Positions 18,590 to 28,593 of a DNA stretch of 64,000 bases are shown here, piece by piece; the first letter of the stretch is position 1; the number at the start of each line of letters is the position of its first letter. A program made the translations under genes and the position numbers. The notes beneath the pieces are model-generated. The model worked only from the letters and a program-made list of their open reading frames with translations. It did no database searches and was not told the DNA's origin. Origin of the DNA: Bacteroidaceae bacterium (GTDB lineage: Bacteria; Bacteroidota; Bacteroidia; Bacteroidales; Bacteroidaceae); NCBI GenBank assembly GCA_017542145.1, contig JAFXXQ010000047.1, forward strand, positions 62,001 to 126,000, read 5' to 3'.

Positions 18590-20535
18590 TTATGAAAAGA
18601 AATCCTTTTTTTCTTTCTACCTTTTTCTGCTTGCTTTCGTTACCTACCTTTTCACAATCTGCCGGCTCGCCGTCTGACGCCCCTGTCGACCTGATGAGCG
18701 ACACGTGGGTAGCGACGGACGCGCTGGGGCGGACGATGCCGCTCGTGGACGCAGTCGGCCCTATGAAAGAAGACCATCGCCGCACGGTGGGCATCTTCTA
18801 TGTCACCTGGCACACGCAGAATCTACATCATCTCCCCTCGCCCTACCTGGACGTCACCCACATCCTTCATGAAGACCCTTCGGCCCGTCTCCGCCACGAC
18901 CATCCGCTCTGGCGCTACGGCACCTACCATTGGGGCGAACCCGAGATGGGTTACTTCCTCAGTCAGGACGAATGGGTTATACGCCGCGATATGTCGATGT
19001 TGACAGATGCCGGCGTTGATGTATTGGTGCTCGACGTCACCAACGGCGTCTGCTACTGGGACGAATGGGAGGTGCTTTTCTCCACCATGATGCAAATGCG
19101 TGCCGAGGGTAACGTCACGCCGCAGTTTGTCTTCTGGTCATACAACGGAGGGCCCGTCGGCGTGGTGAAGTCACTCTACCAACGCATCTATAAAGAAAAG
19201 CGCTTCGCCGACCTTTGGTTCTATTGGGACGGGAAACCGCTGCTACTCTATAATGCCAACCCTTCTTACGATGCCAACGGAAACTATCCCGACGTTTCAG
19301 CCGATGACTACCCGCAGGAGATACGCGACTTCTTCACCCTGCGCAACATGTGGTGGGGGTATTATACGTGGCACGGAAACCGTTTCGTCGGCACCGAGGA
19401 CAACTGGAGTTTCGGCTACTCCATGGCCGACAGCATGATTATCGGCATGAAGCCTGAGGAACTTGTTTCGAAACATCACGGCCAGCTGGAAGAAGCTGCC
19501 GTCACTCCAGCTCAGCACCCCGTGACGATGACTGACGTACCGATGGGCGTGGGCAAATCATGGTCGCGCCAATACGGCGAGCCTTCACTCGATGAATACG
19601 ACATACCCTCTGAAGCCTACGTCCCCTGGCTGGGGCACAAGGTAAAGCATCCTGAAGGCTACGGTATCTACTTCCAGGAGCGCTGGGACGATGCCCTTGC
19701 TGCCGACCCGCCCTTCATCTACCTCAACGACTGGAACGAATGGACAGCCGGCATGTGGGAACGCGGACAGAAGACCATGTGGCTGGGACGCGAGAACTCA
19801 TTTATCTTCGTCGACCAGTATAACGCTGAGTTCAACCGCACCATCCAACCCATGCGTAACGGCTACACCGATAACTACTACATGCAGATGGCGCAGAATA
19901 TCCGTCGCTACAAGGGTGTCCGCCCTATCCCTGTCAACCGCGGGAAACAGCGTATCCGCATCGACGGACGCTTTGCCGACTGGGAAGCCGTCGGCGTCAC
20001 CTACCGCGATACCCGAGGCGACATCATCCCCCGCAACGCCCCAGGTTATGCTGAACTCCATTATGCCGACAGCACAGGGCGCAACGACATCCACGATGCG
20101 AAGGTAACGTTGACCCACAACTGGCGTCACGTGACATTCTATGTCCGTACCGCAGCTCCCATTTCGCCCTACACCGGCCCTGATTGGATGCTCCTGCTCA
20201 TCGATGCCGACCAGGATGTACAGACAGGTTGGCTGGGTTATGACCTCATGGTGAACAGCACCGTAGTCGATGACCACACTACAACCGTCAAGCGCTACGA
20301 CTCGGCTACCGAAAGTTGGATGACTATTGGAAATGTACCTTACGCTGTCAGCGGCTGCGAAATGGAACTATCCCTCCCCGCTTCGTGGTTGGGTGTAAAG
20401 GGCAGCTCTGCAAGTTTTGATTTCAAGTGGGCCGACAACTGTGGTCCTCTCACCGACCACACCGCCTTTGCCCTTCACGGTGACGCAGCGCCCAACCGCC
20501 GCTTCAACTTCCGCTTTATTTGGCAGAAAAGATAA
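18586..20535 (+). CDS. GH71/GH99-like secreted protein with C-terminal CBM9-like domain
   Basis: 649 residues; start at 18586 (ATGA overlap) or at 18592 (MKRNPFF), both leaving a signal peptide ending near TFSQ. The N-terminal two thirds match the Bacteroidales family usually called GH71/99-like: VGIFYVTWH, HILHEDPSA, YHWGEPEMGYF, DEWVIRRDMSMLTDAGVDVLVLDVTN, LNDWNEWTAG. The last ~190 residues (RIRIDGRFADWE onward) form a CBM9-like beta-sandwich. Family activity is poorly characterised, so I infer only a glycan-active secreted enzyme. It ends 8 bp from the convergent ubiE. Confidence 0.8.
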   Translation: MIMKRNPFFLSTFFCLLSLPTFSQSAGSPSDAPVDLMSDTWVATDALGRTMPLVDAVGPMKEDHRRTVGIFYVTWHTQNLHHLPSPYLDVTHILHEDPSARLRHDHPLWRYGTYHWGEPEMGYFLSQDEWVIRRDMSMLTDAGVDVLVLDVTNGVCYWDEWEVLFSTMMQMRAEGNVTPQFVFWSYNGGPVGVVKSLYQRIYKEKRFADLWFYWDGKPLLLYNANPSYDANGNYPDVSADDYPQEIRDFFTLRNMWWGYYTWHGNRFVGTEDNWSFGYSMADSMIIGMKPEELVSKHHGQLEEAAVTPAQHPVTMTDVPMGVGKSWSRQYGEPSLDEYDIPSEAYVPWLGHKVKHPEGYGIYFQERWDDALAADPPFIYLNDWNEWTAGMWERGQKTMWLGRENSFIFVDQYNAEFNRTIQPMRNGYTDNYYMQMAQNIRRYKGVRPIPVNRGKQRIRIDGRFADWEAVGVTYRDTRGDIIPRNAPGYAELHYADSTGRNDIHDAKVTLTHNWRHVTFYVRTAAPISPYTGPDWMLLLIDADQDVQTGWLGYDLMVNSTVVDDHTTTVKRYDSATESWMTIGNVPYAVSGCEMELSLPASWLGVKGSSASFDFKWADNCGPLTDHTAFALHGDAAPNRRFNFRFIWQKR

Positions 20536-20543
20536 GTAAAACT

Positions 20544-21233
20544 TTATTTCTCCGCCACATACATACGGCAGATGCCGAAAGTAAAGGAGCTGGCCTTGGC
20601 GGAGGAGAAGCCAGCTTCGCGCAGCAATGGCAGGAATACCGACGGTTTGGGAAACCTAAGGATGGAATTGGGCAAATAGATATATGCCCCACGATTGCCT
20701 GTCAAACGAGTGCCGATAGCGGGTAGAATCTTGAAGGCATAGAGTTTGTAGCACCATAGGAGGAAGCGGTTATCGGGGTACGAAAGCTCTAGTACAACCA
20801 GCCGTCCGCCCGGCTTAAGCACACGGAACATCTCCTTAAGCCCCAAGGAAAGGTTTTTGAAATTGCGAACGCCGAAAGCCACACTTACGCAGTCGAACGT
20901 CCCGTCGGCAAAGGTAAGGGCCTCAGCATCGCCTTGCAGTAAAGTAACGGGGAATCCTTCGGCTTTCTTGCGACCCACCTCCAGCATCCCCTCAGAGAGG
21001 TCAACGCCTATCACTCGCGACCCTTCGGCTGCTTTTTTAACGACGGCAATGGCCAAATCGGCTGTCCCCGTAGCAACATCAAGCACCATCAAGGGCTCGT
21101 GAGTATTGACGATCACACGGACAGCCTTCCGACGCCAGCCCTTGTCGGCATTCAGCGACGAAAGGTGGTTGAAACGGTCATAACCCTTCGCGATGCTGTC
21201 AAACAACGCGAGGATGCCTTCTTTTGGGGGCAC
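20544..21233 (-). CDS. ubiE: Demethylmenaquinone methyltransferase
   Basis: 229 residues from a GTG at 21233, 15 bp after the stop of the GH43 gene; no ATG gives a better N-terminus. Methyltransferase motifs: LFDSIAKGYDRFNHLSS (UbiE N-terminal signature), VLDVATGTADLA (SAM motif I), CVSVAFGVRNF and VLKPGGRLVVLELS. It methylates demethylmenaquinone to menaquinone, the only quinone of Bacteroidota anaerobic respiration. The N-terminus is about ten residues shorter than typical homologues. Confidence 0.92.
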   Translation of the reverse strand: MPPKEGILALFDSIAKGYDRFNHLSSLNADKGWRRKAVRVIVNTHEPLMVLDVATGTADLAIAVVKKAAEGSRVIGVDLSEGMLEVGRKKAEGFPVTLLQGDAEALTFADGTFDCVSVAFGVRNFKNLSLGLKEMFRVLKPGGRLVVLELSYPDNRFLLWCYKLYAFKILPAIGTRLTGNRGAYIYLPNSILRFPKPSVFLPLLREAGFSSAKASSFTFGICRMYVAEK

Positions 21234-21248
21234 AACTGTTTTTTTGAT

Positions 21249-22229
21249 TTACAAGATTTTCCATTCACCCGTTTCGAAGTCTATCTCGAAACGATCAGCA
21301 TAGTGAAGCTCGCATTTGCCGTCTTCGAAGGTTACGGGGAAGATTATCGTCTTCGACTCGGGCAATCCGGGATCCATCCAGCGGTCGCCCACATAAAGGT
21401 AGGTTGTCTGCTTCGAGCCGTTAATCGTCAGTATAGAAGCCGCCTGCGTGTCGTAGCAGATGCTGTCGCCCACGTTCACCAACGGGCTCCAGCCTTCGGT
21501 GAGCGACTTCGAGCAGGAGAGCTTACATTGGTTCGGATCCCAACCCGTGCAAGCCGACGAGAGCATGTAGTACGTATCCCCCACCCTGGCAATGGCCGGA
21601 GCCTCGCGGCTCTGATGCGCAAAGAGGATGTTGCACGACAACGCCTCCGTATAGTCGTCCGAGAGACGGAAGAGGCCCAGGTGCTGGTTCTCCTCGATGG
21701 TGGAAATGAAGTACGCCTGTCCGTCAGCGTCCTGGAAGACGTTGCAGTCGCGGCTCTTGATGTCCAGCGGACGTCCCGCATGATGTAGCTGATAGGGGCC
21801 TCCTACCTTGTCACTAACGAACACCGCCGCCTCCGACGCACCATAGTTACGCCCTTCCCAATGGCACCAAACGACATACTGCCCCGTCTTCGCACAATAC
21901 AGCAGTTTCGGACGCTCAATGAAGCGACGCTGCCCCAAGTCGGGCGTCGTTTCGCCGTTCTTAATAATCTTACCTACGAATGTCCAGTGCACCAAGTCGG
22001 GCGAGCTGTACATATTGACATCAGGACGCCACGAATCGCTCCTGTCCTCGCCAATCATGTACCACAACCCGTTCTGATACAGGAATCCCGCACCGTGCGC
22101 CTGCACGATGTTTCCCGCGGCATCCTTCCAAAGCACACCATTTGTTATCACTGTTCGACGGCTCTGCCCCATCGCATCAGAAAACATCAGGTAAAGCAAC
22201 GCCAACAAGAGTAGAAAATACTTTTTCAT
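21249..22229 (-). CDS. GH43-family glycosidase (galactanase-like subgroup)
   Basis: 326 residues with signal peptide (about 1-21, ending DAMGQ). A five-bladed beta-propeller of the GH43 clan is suggested by GFLYQNGLWYMIGED, YSSPDLVHW, RPKLLYCAKTGQYVVWCH, RDCNVFQDADGQAYF and APAIARVGDTYYM. Together with YLYVGDRW near the C-terminus these phrases recall the exo-beta-1,3-galactanase-like GH43 subfamilies, so arabinogalactan side chains are a possible target; subfamily assignment is tentative. It is upstream of ubiE by 15 bp. Confidence 0.8.
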   Translation of the reverse strand: MKKYFLLLLALLYLMFSDAMGQSRRTVITNGVLWKDAAGNIVQAHGAGFLYQNGLWYMIGEDRSDSWRPDVNMYSSPDLVHWTFVGKIIKNGETTPDLGQRRFIERPKLLYCAKTGQYVVWCHWEGRNYGASEAAVFVSDKVGGPYQLHHAGRPLDIKSRDCNVFQDADGQAYFISTIEENQHLGLFRLSDDYTEALSCNILFAHQSREAPAIARVGDTYYMLSSACTGWDPNQCKLSCSKSLTEGWSPLVNVGDSICYDTQAASILTINGSKQTTYLYVGDRWMDPGLPESKTIIFPVTFEDGKCELHYADRFEIDFETGEWKIL

Positions 22230-22327
22230 AGTTTCGTTTTATATAAATTCGCGACAAAAATACAAAGAAAAATGACAAACTGCAATAAAAACCCACAGAA
22301 AACGGGAAAGTCAGAAAGAAAACCTCC

Positions 22328-22864
22328 CTATAGGAACTTTTGGCACCAACGGTCGAAGACGAGGAGGCCTTCGGAGCCGAACTTTTCGAGAGAGCGACGG
22401 GCAGCGGAGGGGGTTTTCTCTTCGTTGAGACGGGTTTTAGAGAAGAACTTGTCTGCAAAGCAGATGAGCTGTTCCTCGAGGGTGACGGGACGCATGTCGC
22501 GATGAGGCATTGGCCAATGGTTTTCCTCAATTTGACGAAGGGTGAGGCCGGTGCCCGTGTGGCGTTCGCAGACAAGAGCGTGACGGGGATAGCCCTCTGC
22601 GCGGAGGATATCGGCACCGATAATGCCATGACAGATATATGGTTCGGTGCCAAAGCACTGGATGCCAGCAGCATTGGTGCGGAAGATTCCGAGGTCGTGC
22701 AGCATCGCCGCCTCCTCAACGAACGATGTGTCGATGTTCATCTCAGGATGAAGGGCGGCAAGCGCCAGCGCCTTATCCGCCACACTACGGCTGTGAACGA
22801 GCAGGATGTGGCGTAGAGCATTCTCCTCGGGATAATATCTTTTAATAATTTGCGAATAATCCAC
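22328..22864 (-). CDS. HD-domain phosphohydrolase
   Basis: 178 residues from a GTG start at 22864. HD-superfamily metal ligands are spread as H in ILLVHSRSV, HD in MLHDLGIF, and H in YICHGIIGADI. These proteins hydrolyse phosphate esters of nucleotides or related compounds; no substrate can be named. Bacteroidales homologues are common and are annotated only as HD-domain proteins. A possible promoter box TAGCTTTG (minus, 22922-22929) lies about 60 bp upstream, close to the divergent mscS promoter. Confidence 0.8.
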   Translation of the reverse strand: MDYSQIIKRYYPEENALRHILLVHSRSVADKALALAALHPEMNIDTSFVEEAAMLHDLGIFRTNAAGIQCFGTEPYICHGIIGADILRAEGYPRHALVCERHTGTGLTLRQIEENHWPMPHRDMRPVTLEEQLICFADKFFSKTRLNEEKTPSAARRSLEKFGSEGLLVFDRWCQKFL

Positions 22865-22930
22865 TTTTTTAGTTAAGAATTAAGAGTTAAGAAAAAGGTA
22901 TCGTATGCAGCACATCAGAAACAAAGCTAT

Positions 22931-22967
22931 TTATTTTTCATTTTTCATTCTTCATTTTTCATTTTTT
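22931..22967 (+). repeat. TTTTTCATTCTTCATT dispersed repeat
   Basis: A copy of the AT-rich repeat family placed directly upstream of the mscS -7 box, so it occupies the position of the upstream promoter region. Confidence 0.7.
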
Positions 22968-22969
22968 AC

Positions 22970-22977
22970 TACCTTTG
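22970..22977 (+). promoter_or_regulatory. -7 box of the mscS-like promoter
   Basis: TACCTTTG, 22 bp before the ATG at 23000. Confidence 0.65.
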
Positions 22978-22999
22978 CAGCCGCAAAGTTAGTGAAATT

Positions 23000-23869
23000 A
23001 TGGATATCGGACAAATACTTGACTACAAAATTCTAGGCATCCGCGCTGGTGACCCGCTCATTTTTGCCTTGAAGGTTTTCCTCATTGTCATCTTAGCCAA
23101 AGTAGTGCTAACAATCATTGGCAAAGTGTTCCGGAAGGCCGAAAAGAATCCGCGCAGCGTGATGGACATGACGACACGTAAATATTTCGAGCGTATTGTT
23201 AAGTTCATCATCTACATCATCGCCATTACCTCCATCCTCTACCTCATCCCCGGCATGGAGAAGGTGGGCAGTTCCATCCTGACGAGCGCGGGCATTATGG
23301 CAGCGGCCATCGGTCTTGCAGCACAGGACGCGCTGTCTAATTTCATCGGTGGCCTCTTCATCGTCATCAGCAAGCCCTTCCGCGTGGGCGACTATATTCA
23401 GGTGGAGGGCACGGTGACGGGCACCGTGAAAGAGATTACGCTGCGCCATACCGTCATCATCAATAATGAGAACCGCACCATCCTGGTTCCCAACAGCGTC
23501 ATCAACTCTAAAACCATCACTAATAGCACCGTACTCGACTCGCGCACTTGCGCCTTTGTGGAAATCAACGTTTCGTACCATGAGGATCTCAATCGTGCCA
23601 TGGAGGTGATGCGCGAGGAGATTGTGCGTCACCCATTGCTCATCGACCCCCGCACGCCGGCTGACATCGAGGCAGGTGCACCACTGGTGAAGACAAAAGT
23701 CATCTCGCTCGACGACTCGTCGGTGAAACTGCGTGCATGGGTGTGGGCGTCCTCTTCGATGAACGCCTTCAATATGAAGTGCGACCTGCTGAAGGACATC
23801 AAGGAACGCTTCGACCGCGAGGGCATCGAAATCCCGTACCCGTACTTCAACCAGGTGTTGGTGAAATAA
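23000..23869 (+). CDS. MscS-family small-conductance mechanosensitive channel
   Basis: 289 residues, the length of E. coli MscS. Three hydrophobic helices lie in the first ~115 residues. The pore helix reads SAGIMAAAIGLAAQDALSNF, with the Gly/Ala packing pattern of MscS TM3. The beta domain starts at RVGDYIQVEG and contains NRTILVPNSVI; a mixed C-terminal cage domain follows. It releases osmolytes on hypo-osmotic shock. Its TAA abuts the stop of the convergent GH3 gene with no base between. Confidence 0.93.
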   Translation: MDIGQILDYKILGIRAGDPLIFALKVFLIVILAKVVLTIIGKVFRKAEKNPRSVMDMTTRKYFERIVKFIIYIIAITSILYLIPGMEKVGSSILTSAGIMAAAIGLAAQDALSNFIGGLFIVISKPFRVGDYIQVEGTVTGTVKEITLRHTVIINNENRTILVPNSVINSKTITNSTVLDSRTCAFVEINVSYHEDLNRAMEVMREEIVRHPLLIDPRTPADIEAGAPLVKTKVISLDDSSVKLRAWVWASSSMNAFNMKCDLLKDIKERFDREGIEIPYPYFNQVLVK

Positions 23870-26560
23870 TTACCTCACTTTCACATCCACGTGCTTCAAC
23901 TTTTTCTTGTCTGACGAGGGACCGTAGTAGATACGATAGGTACCAGGCGTACACGCAAGAGCGCCGACATTATTGTCATATACGCAGAGTTCTTTTTCCG
24001 TCAGGGTGAAGGTCACACTTTCTTTTGACTTTGCTGGGAGATTTACACGCTTAAATCCACGCAGGGCATAACATGGGCCTTCTTTTTCGCCGAGTTTCGT
24101 CACATAGAGTTGCACGACTTCCTCGCCGTTGTAGTTGCTGGTGTTCTTCACGGGAACAGTCAGCTTGATACCTTTCTCCAGCTGACCTTTAAGGGCAACG
24201 AAACGTTTGGAGAGGCGTAACGACAGTTTGCCAATGCCAACGCGCTTCGAATCCTCAGCCCCGCCCCAATGGGCACGACCATACTTGAACGTGCTGTAGC
24301 TGAGTCCGTAGCCAAAGGGGAAAAGCGGACGTTCCGTCATGTAGCGATAGGTGTGGCCGGCGTTCATGTTGTAATCCTCGTAGTCGGGTAGCTGGGCATC
24401 GCTTTTGTGAAAAGTGACAGGCAGACGACCTGCGGGATTGTAGTCGCCGAAGAGCACGTCGGCAATGGCAAGACCTCCGTCCTGCCCGTTGTACCACCCC
24501 TGCACAATGGCGTCACAACTCTTCGTCTCAGGTTCGAGGGCGATGGCAGAGCCGGACATATTGACGTAAACGACACGCTTGCCCGCTTTGCGAAGGGTGG
24601 CAAGGGTCTTGCGCTGTACGGCAGGAAGTTCAATGCTGGTACGGTCGCCTCCGCGGAATCCCTCGAAGTCAACGCGCATCTCCTCGCCCTCTAGTTGGGG
24701 AGATATACCGCCCACATAAATGACGTCGTCAATACCTTCCAAATTGGCAAGCAGCTGTTCATCGGAAAGCGGTTCCTTGACGCCCAAGTCGAAGTTGAGC
24801 TGGGCATCGGCACGGAAGAACGAGAAAAGGATTTCAATCGTATAATCTTTGCCCTTCTCGACGGACACAGGTTTGCAGTCGGCCTTGCGGGAGCCATGCC
24901 CCTGACTGAATCTGCTGATTGGCTCGCCATTGACGAACACAGTACCCCGTCCGTTGACGAAGAGGGTAAAGAGGATTTCCTCGGTACGATCGGCATGATA
25001 GGTAGTGATGTAGCGTGCGCTGAAATCCTCCAGGGGAACGCCGGGGGCAAACACCGTATTGCCCGACGTGCAAAGCTGGAAGGGTGCTGACAGATGATCC
25101 GTCGCAATAGGCTCACCCTCAAGGTCTACATTGCCGTAATAGACGGCATCAAAGCCCTTTCCTGCTGCCGTTGAGCAATTGCCGAAGCGGCTCTGAAAGG
25201 TCTCGGCATTGACGAGTTCACTTACTTTATTATAAAATACGGCATCGGGGTCGCCCAGTTTTGAACGTATACCCTCGAGGACGCTGTAGGTGCGACGAGC
25301 CATGCCGTAGTAGTTTCCCCAATGAGAGAGCGAGTCGGCGGCGTTAGGGCCGATGACTGCCAGACGGCGACTGCCCGAGTACGCCGAGGCATCCAGCGGA
25401 AGCACACCGCGCTTGTTCTGCAGGAGCACGATTGTCTCGCGCGCCATCTGATGTGCCAGCGCATCGTGTTCGTCGCAGGCGATGACATCAGGAGAAATCT
25501 TCGTCCATTCGACGATACTATCGGGATCCATCTCGCCCAACTGGAAGCGGGCACGCAGCAGGCGGAAAACCGATTTATTGACCTGTTCCTCCGTCAGCAA
25601 GCCGCGCTTGACGGCTTCGGGGATATGGCGGTAGGTGCCGCCACAGTTGAGATCGGTGCCGTTGATGACGGCATCAGCCGTAGCGCTGGCGGCATCGGGA
25701 TGGGTGCGATGGTTGTCATAGCTCTTCGAATAGAAGTCGTCGATGGCACCGCAATCGGAAACGACAACATCGTCATACCCCCACTGGTTACGCAGGATCT
25801 GCACCAGCAGCGTGTTACTGCCACAGCAGGGTTCGCCCTCGAAAGCATTGTAGGCGCACATCACCTCTTTTACGTGTCCCTCGCGCACAAGGCGCTCGAA
25901 GGCATAGAGGTACGTCTCGGTCAGGTCGCGCAAGGATATATTTTCCGCGTTAAAGGCATGCCGCTTGTATTCAGGGCCGCTATGGATGGCATAATGCTTC
26001 GCACAAGCATGTAGTTTGTCGTACTTGCTGTCCTCTGGGCCTTGCAGACCGCGCACGACGGCAAGTCCCATCGTGGCAGTCAGGTAAGGATCCTCGCCGT
26101 AGGTTTCCTGCCCGCGTCCCCAGCGGGGGTCGCGGAAGATGTTGATGTTGGGCGTCCAGACGGTGAGTCCTTGATAACGCGACGAACCGCCCGACTGTTC
26201 ATAGAGGGTATGCTTAGCACGCCCCTCATCGGAAGCTGCAGTAAACACCCTCTCCACCAACTCGGGGTCGAAGGAGGCAGCCATGCCTATTGACTGCGGG
26301 AATACGGTGGCCAAGCCCGAGCGGGCATAGCCGTGTAAAGCTTCGCTCCACCATCCGTAGCGGCGGATGCCCAATTCGGGGATGGCGGCAGATTCATCAA
26401 CCATCAGCGCAGCCTTCTGCTCCAGCGTCAGACGCGACACGAGGTCGGCGGCACGTTCGTCGGGCGTGAGGTTCGGATCCTGATAGGGATAGAGTGCCTG
26501 AGCCATCAAAGCCACAGCGCTGCCGAGTAGCAACGAAAGAAGAATAATCGGACGTTTCAT
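23870..26560 (-). CDS. GH3 beta-xylosidase/beta-glucosidase with PA14-like insert
   Basis: 896 residues, signal peptide about 1-20. The GH3 TIM barrel carries the nucleophile Asp269 in VVSDCGAIDDF, plus KHYAIHSGPE and DPRWGRGQETYGEDP. The alpha/beta sandwich follows, interrupted by a PA14-like domain (about 480-590; TLFVNGRGTVFVNGEP). A fibronectin III-like C-terminal domain ends the protein (VKNTSNYNGEEVVQLYV). This architecture matches Prevotella/Bacteroides Xyl3-type beta-xylosidases, so xylo-oligosaccharides are the likely substrate. ATG overlaps the stop of the PPTase gene by 4 bp. Confidence 0.92.
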   Translation of the reverse strand: MKRPIILLSLLLGSAVALMAQALYPYQDPNLTPDERAADLVSRLTLEQKAALMVDESAAIPELGIRRYGWWSEALHGYARSGLATVFPQSIGMAASFDPELVERVFTAASDEGRAKHTLYEQSGGSSRYQGLTVWTPNINIFRDPRWGRGQETYGEDPYLTATMGLAVVRGLQGPEDSKYDKLHACAKHYAIHSGPEYKRHAFNAENISLRDLTETYLYAFERLVREGHVKEVMCAYNAFEGEPCCGSNTLLVQILRNQWGYDDVVVSDCGAIDDFYSKSYDNHRTHPDAASATADAVINGTDLNCGGTYRHIPEAVKRGLLTEEQVNKSVFRLLRARFQLGEMDPDSIVEWTKISPDVIACDEHDALAHQMARETIVLLQNKRGVLPLDASAYSGSRRLAVIGPNAADSLSHWGNYYGMARRTYSVLEGIRSKLGDPDAVFYNKVSELVNAETFQSRFGNCSTAAGKGFDAVYYGNVDLEGEPIATDHLSAPFQLCTSGNTVFAPGVPLEDFSARYITTYHADRTEEILFTLFVNGRGTVFVNGEPISRFSQGHGSRKADCKPVSVEKGKDYTIEILFSFFRADAQLNFDLGVKEPLSDEQLLANLEGIDDVIYVGGISPQLEGEEMRVDFEGFRGGDRTSIELPAVQRKTLATLRKAGKRVVYVNMSGSAIALEPETKSCDAIVQGWYNGQDGGLAIADVLFGDYNPAGRLPVTFHKSDAQLPDYEDYNMNAGHTYRYMTERPLFPFGYGLSYSTFKYGRAHWGGAEDSKRVGIGKLSLRLSKRFVALKGQLEKGIKLTVPVKNTSNYNGEEVVQLYVTKLGEKEGPCYALRGFKRVNLPAKSKESVTFTLTEKELCVYDNNVGALACTPGTYRIYYGPSSDKKKLKHVDVKVR

Positions 26561-27261
26561 GGGTTTGGATATTTAGGGTTTTGAGTTTCCTGACAAAGGG
26601 TGATAACGTAGTCACGCGTGAAGTCAAAGCGAAGGTCGTACTCCTTGTCGTTCGCTGTACATACGGCCGATGTGCTTGCCCAGAGAGGGGTAAGGGCTCT
26701 TGTCGAAGGGGGTAGATCCTGTGGCACTAGTACAGTGAAGGCTTCCTGAAAGTCAAGCTTACGGATGCCCACCACTTTGTAGAGAGCTTCCTTCGCCGTC
26801 CACAGCAACAGTTCACCGTCGGGCGAACGGTAGGCTGATGAATGAAGCGCTTGTTGTTCGGCTGCATTGACGTACTTGTGGCGGACGCGCATCACCCTAT
26901 CCGTGCGGCGCTCGATGTCGATGCCCACAGCAGTCACGGGGTTCCACGCGAGAGCGATGTAGCCCTTCGTGTGCGAAATGCTGATGTGGTACGAGTGGTC
27001 AACAAGTGAGGGGCGCCCATCGGCGTTGTAGCCGATGCGCTTGTCGCCGCCCAGACACTCGGCCAGCAGCAAGCGCACAGCCAGCCACTCGCAGCGCCGC
27101 GAGGGGTTGTGGAGTGCCAGCAATCCCTCCTGTACCTCAGCGAACGCCTCGGCTGTCTGTACCGCAGCCAACTGGGCGAGCAGCTCGTTCTCGTCGTTGA
27201 ACAGTTGCCCCACGGCCACGTAAGTGCCGGTACCCTTAATCAGACGGTCACTCCACTGCAT
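26557..27261 (-). CDS. 4'-phosphopantetheinyl transferase (Sfp type)
   Basis: 234 residues. It attaches the phosphopantetheine arm of CoA to carrier proteins. The Mg/CoA signature AVGIDIE appears mid-protein and the second signature W-x-x-KEALYK (WTAKEALYKVVG) 40-50 residues later; HISISHTKGY is the conserved segment before motif 1. In Bacteroidales a PPTase of this kind follows gldE, as here, and probably serves fatty-acid ACP or aryl-polyene synthesis. It overlaps gldE by 14 bp and GH3 by 4 bp. Confidence 0.9.
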   Translation of the reverse strand: MQWSDRLIKGTGTYVAVGQLFNDENELLAQLAAVQTAEAFAEVQEGLLALHNPSRRCEWLAVRLLLAECLGGDKRIGYNADGRPSLVDHSYHISISHTKGYIALAWNPVTAVGIDIERRTDRVMRVRHKYVNAAEQQALHSSAYRSPDGELLLWTAKEALYKVVGIRKLDFQEAFTVLVPQDLPPSTRALTPLWASTSAVCTANDKEYDLRFDFTRDYVITLCQETQNPKYPNP

Positions 27262-28540
27262 GCACCACCACTTTCACTTTCACGATGCGCCGAGCATCCA
27301 TCTCCAGCACCTCGAACGAGTAGTTCTCGTAGTCGATGGTTTCGTTGAGTTTAGGGAAATCGCCTTTCAGTTCCAGTAGCAAGCCTGCCAGCGAGTCGGC
27401 ATCGCCCGACACCTCATCGAACGTGTCATCATCGATGCCCAGCACCTTGCAGAAGTCACTGAGCAGCGTCTTCGCCTCAAAGACATAGGTGTTGCTGTTG
27501 AGCTTCGTATAGGTTTTGTCCACCTCGTCGTACTCGTCGTTGATTTCGCCGACGATTTCCTCCAGGATGTCCTCCATGGTGACGATGCCTAACGTGCCGC
27601 CGTACTCGTCGACCACGATGGCGATGTGGCACTTGTCGCGCTGGAACTCGCGCAGCAGTTCGTCAATCTGCTTCGTCTCAGGCACATAGACAGCCTTTCT
27701 CACCAGCCGCTGCCAGTTGAAATCGGCCGGGCGGTCAAGGTATGGCAGCAGGTCCTTGATGTAGAGGATGCCGCGGATGTTGTCCACCGTATCCTCATAA
27801 ACGGGTATGCGCGAAAAGACGTTCTCCGCCACGAAACGTAGCACCTCGTCATAATCCTCAGAGATGTCCAGTGCCATCATGTCGAGGCGCGACGTCATCA
27901 CTTCCTTCACCGTCTCATCGCCGAAGCGGATGATGCCCTCCAGAATGTTCTGCTCCTTCGAGAGCTCGCGCTTGTCTGTCAGTTCCAACGCCTGTTCGAG
28001 ATCGTCGACGGAGAGGTTGTCGCCGTGCGAAGGCATCTTATCGACAATCACCGACGAACGTGCCAACATCCCCGCCACGGGCGAGAATATCTTCGTCAGG
28101 GCGTAGATAACGGGCACCACCCTGCGGCAGAACTTCAGCGGATGGCCTGCCGCATAGAGCTTCGGCATAATCTCGCCGAAAAGCAGCAGGATGAACGTCA
28201 GCAACACCGTAATGCACAGGAACTCCACCCATGGGGCAGCAAAGTGGAAGATGTCCATCAGTGCGTAGTTAGAGAGAAGGATGATAGTGACGTTCACCAG
28301 ATTATTCGTTATCAATATGGTGGCGAGCAGACGTTCTGGCCGTTCCAGCAGGCGCAGAATGGTGCGGTCGCGCAAGCCGTCGCTCTCCTCCAATGCCCCC
28401 TTGTCGGTGGGCGACAGGGCGAAGAAGGCAACCTCGCTGGCAGAAATGTAACCCGAGCACACTAGAAGCAGAGCCGTCAGTACCAGAGCCACAATGGCAC
28501 CTGCCGAAGGCGGAGTAACGGTGATTATGCTACAGAACAT
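27248..28540 (-). CDS. gldE: GldE-like CNNM/CBS/CorC-domain membrane protein
   Basis: 430 residues. A CNNM transmembrane domain (about 15-190, starting at [17 protein letters not shown]) is followed by two CBS domains (about 200-325; [40 protein letters not shown]) and a C-terminal CorC/HlyC domain. It is called GldE in gliding Bacteroidota, but the family probably handles Mg or other cations, and the position after ssb and before a PPTase is conserved in non-gliding species. 53 bp separate it from ssb. Confidence 0.88.
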   Translation of the reverse strand: MFCSIITVTPPSAGAIVALVLTALLLVCSGYISASEVAFFALSPTDKGALEESDGLRDRTILRLLERPERLLATILITNNLVNVTIILLSNYALMDIFHFAAPWVEFLCITVLLTFILLLFGEIMPKLYAAGHPLKFCRRVVPVIYALTKIFSPVAGMLARSSVIVDKMPSHGDNLSVDDLEQALELTDKRELSKEQNILEGIIRFGDETVKEVMTSRLDMMALDISEDYDEVLRFVAENVFSRIPVYEDTVDNIRGILYIKDLLPYLDRPADFNWQRLVRKAVYVPETKQIDELLREFQRDKCHIAIVVDEYGGTLGIVTMEDILEEIVGEINDEYDEVDKTYTKLNSNTYVFEAKTLLSDFCKVLGIDDDTFDEVSGDADSLAGLLLELKGDFPKLNETIDYENYSFEVLEMDARRIVKVKVVVHAVE

Positions 28541-28593
28541 GGTCGATTGATAGGGTTATCAGGAGTAGCCACTTATCATTTGTAACTATCACT

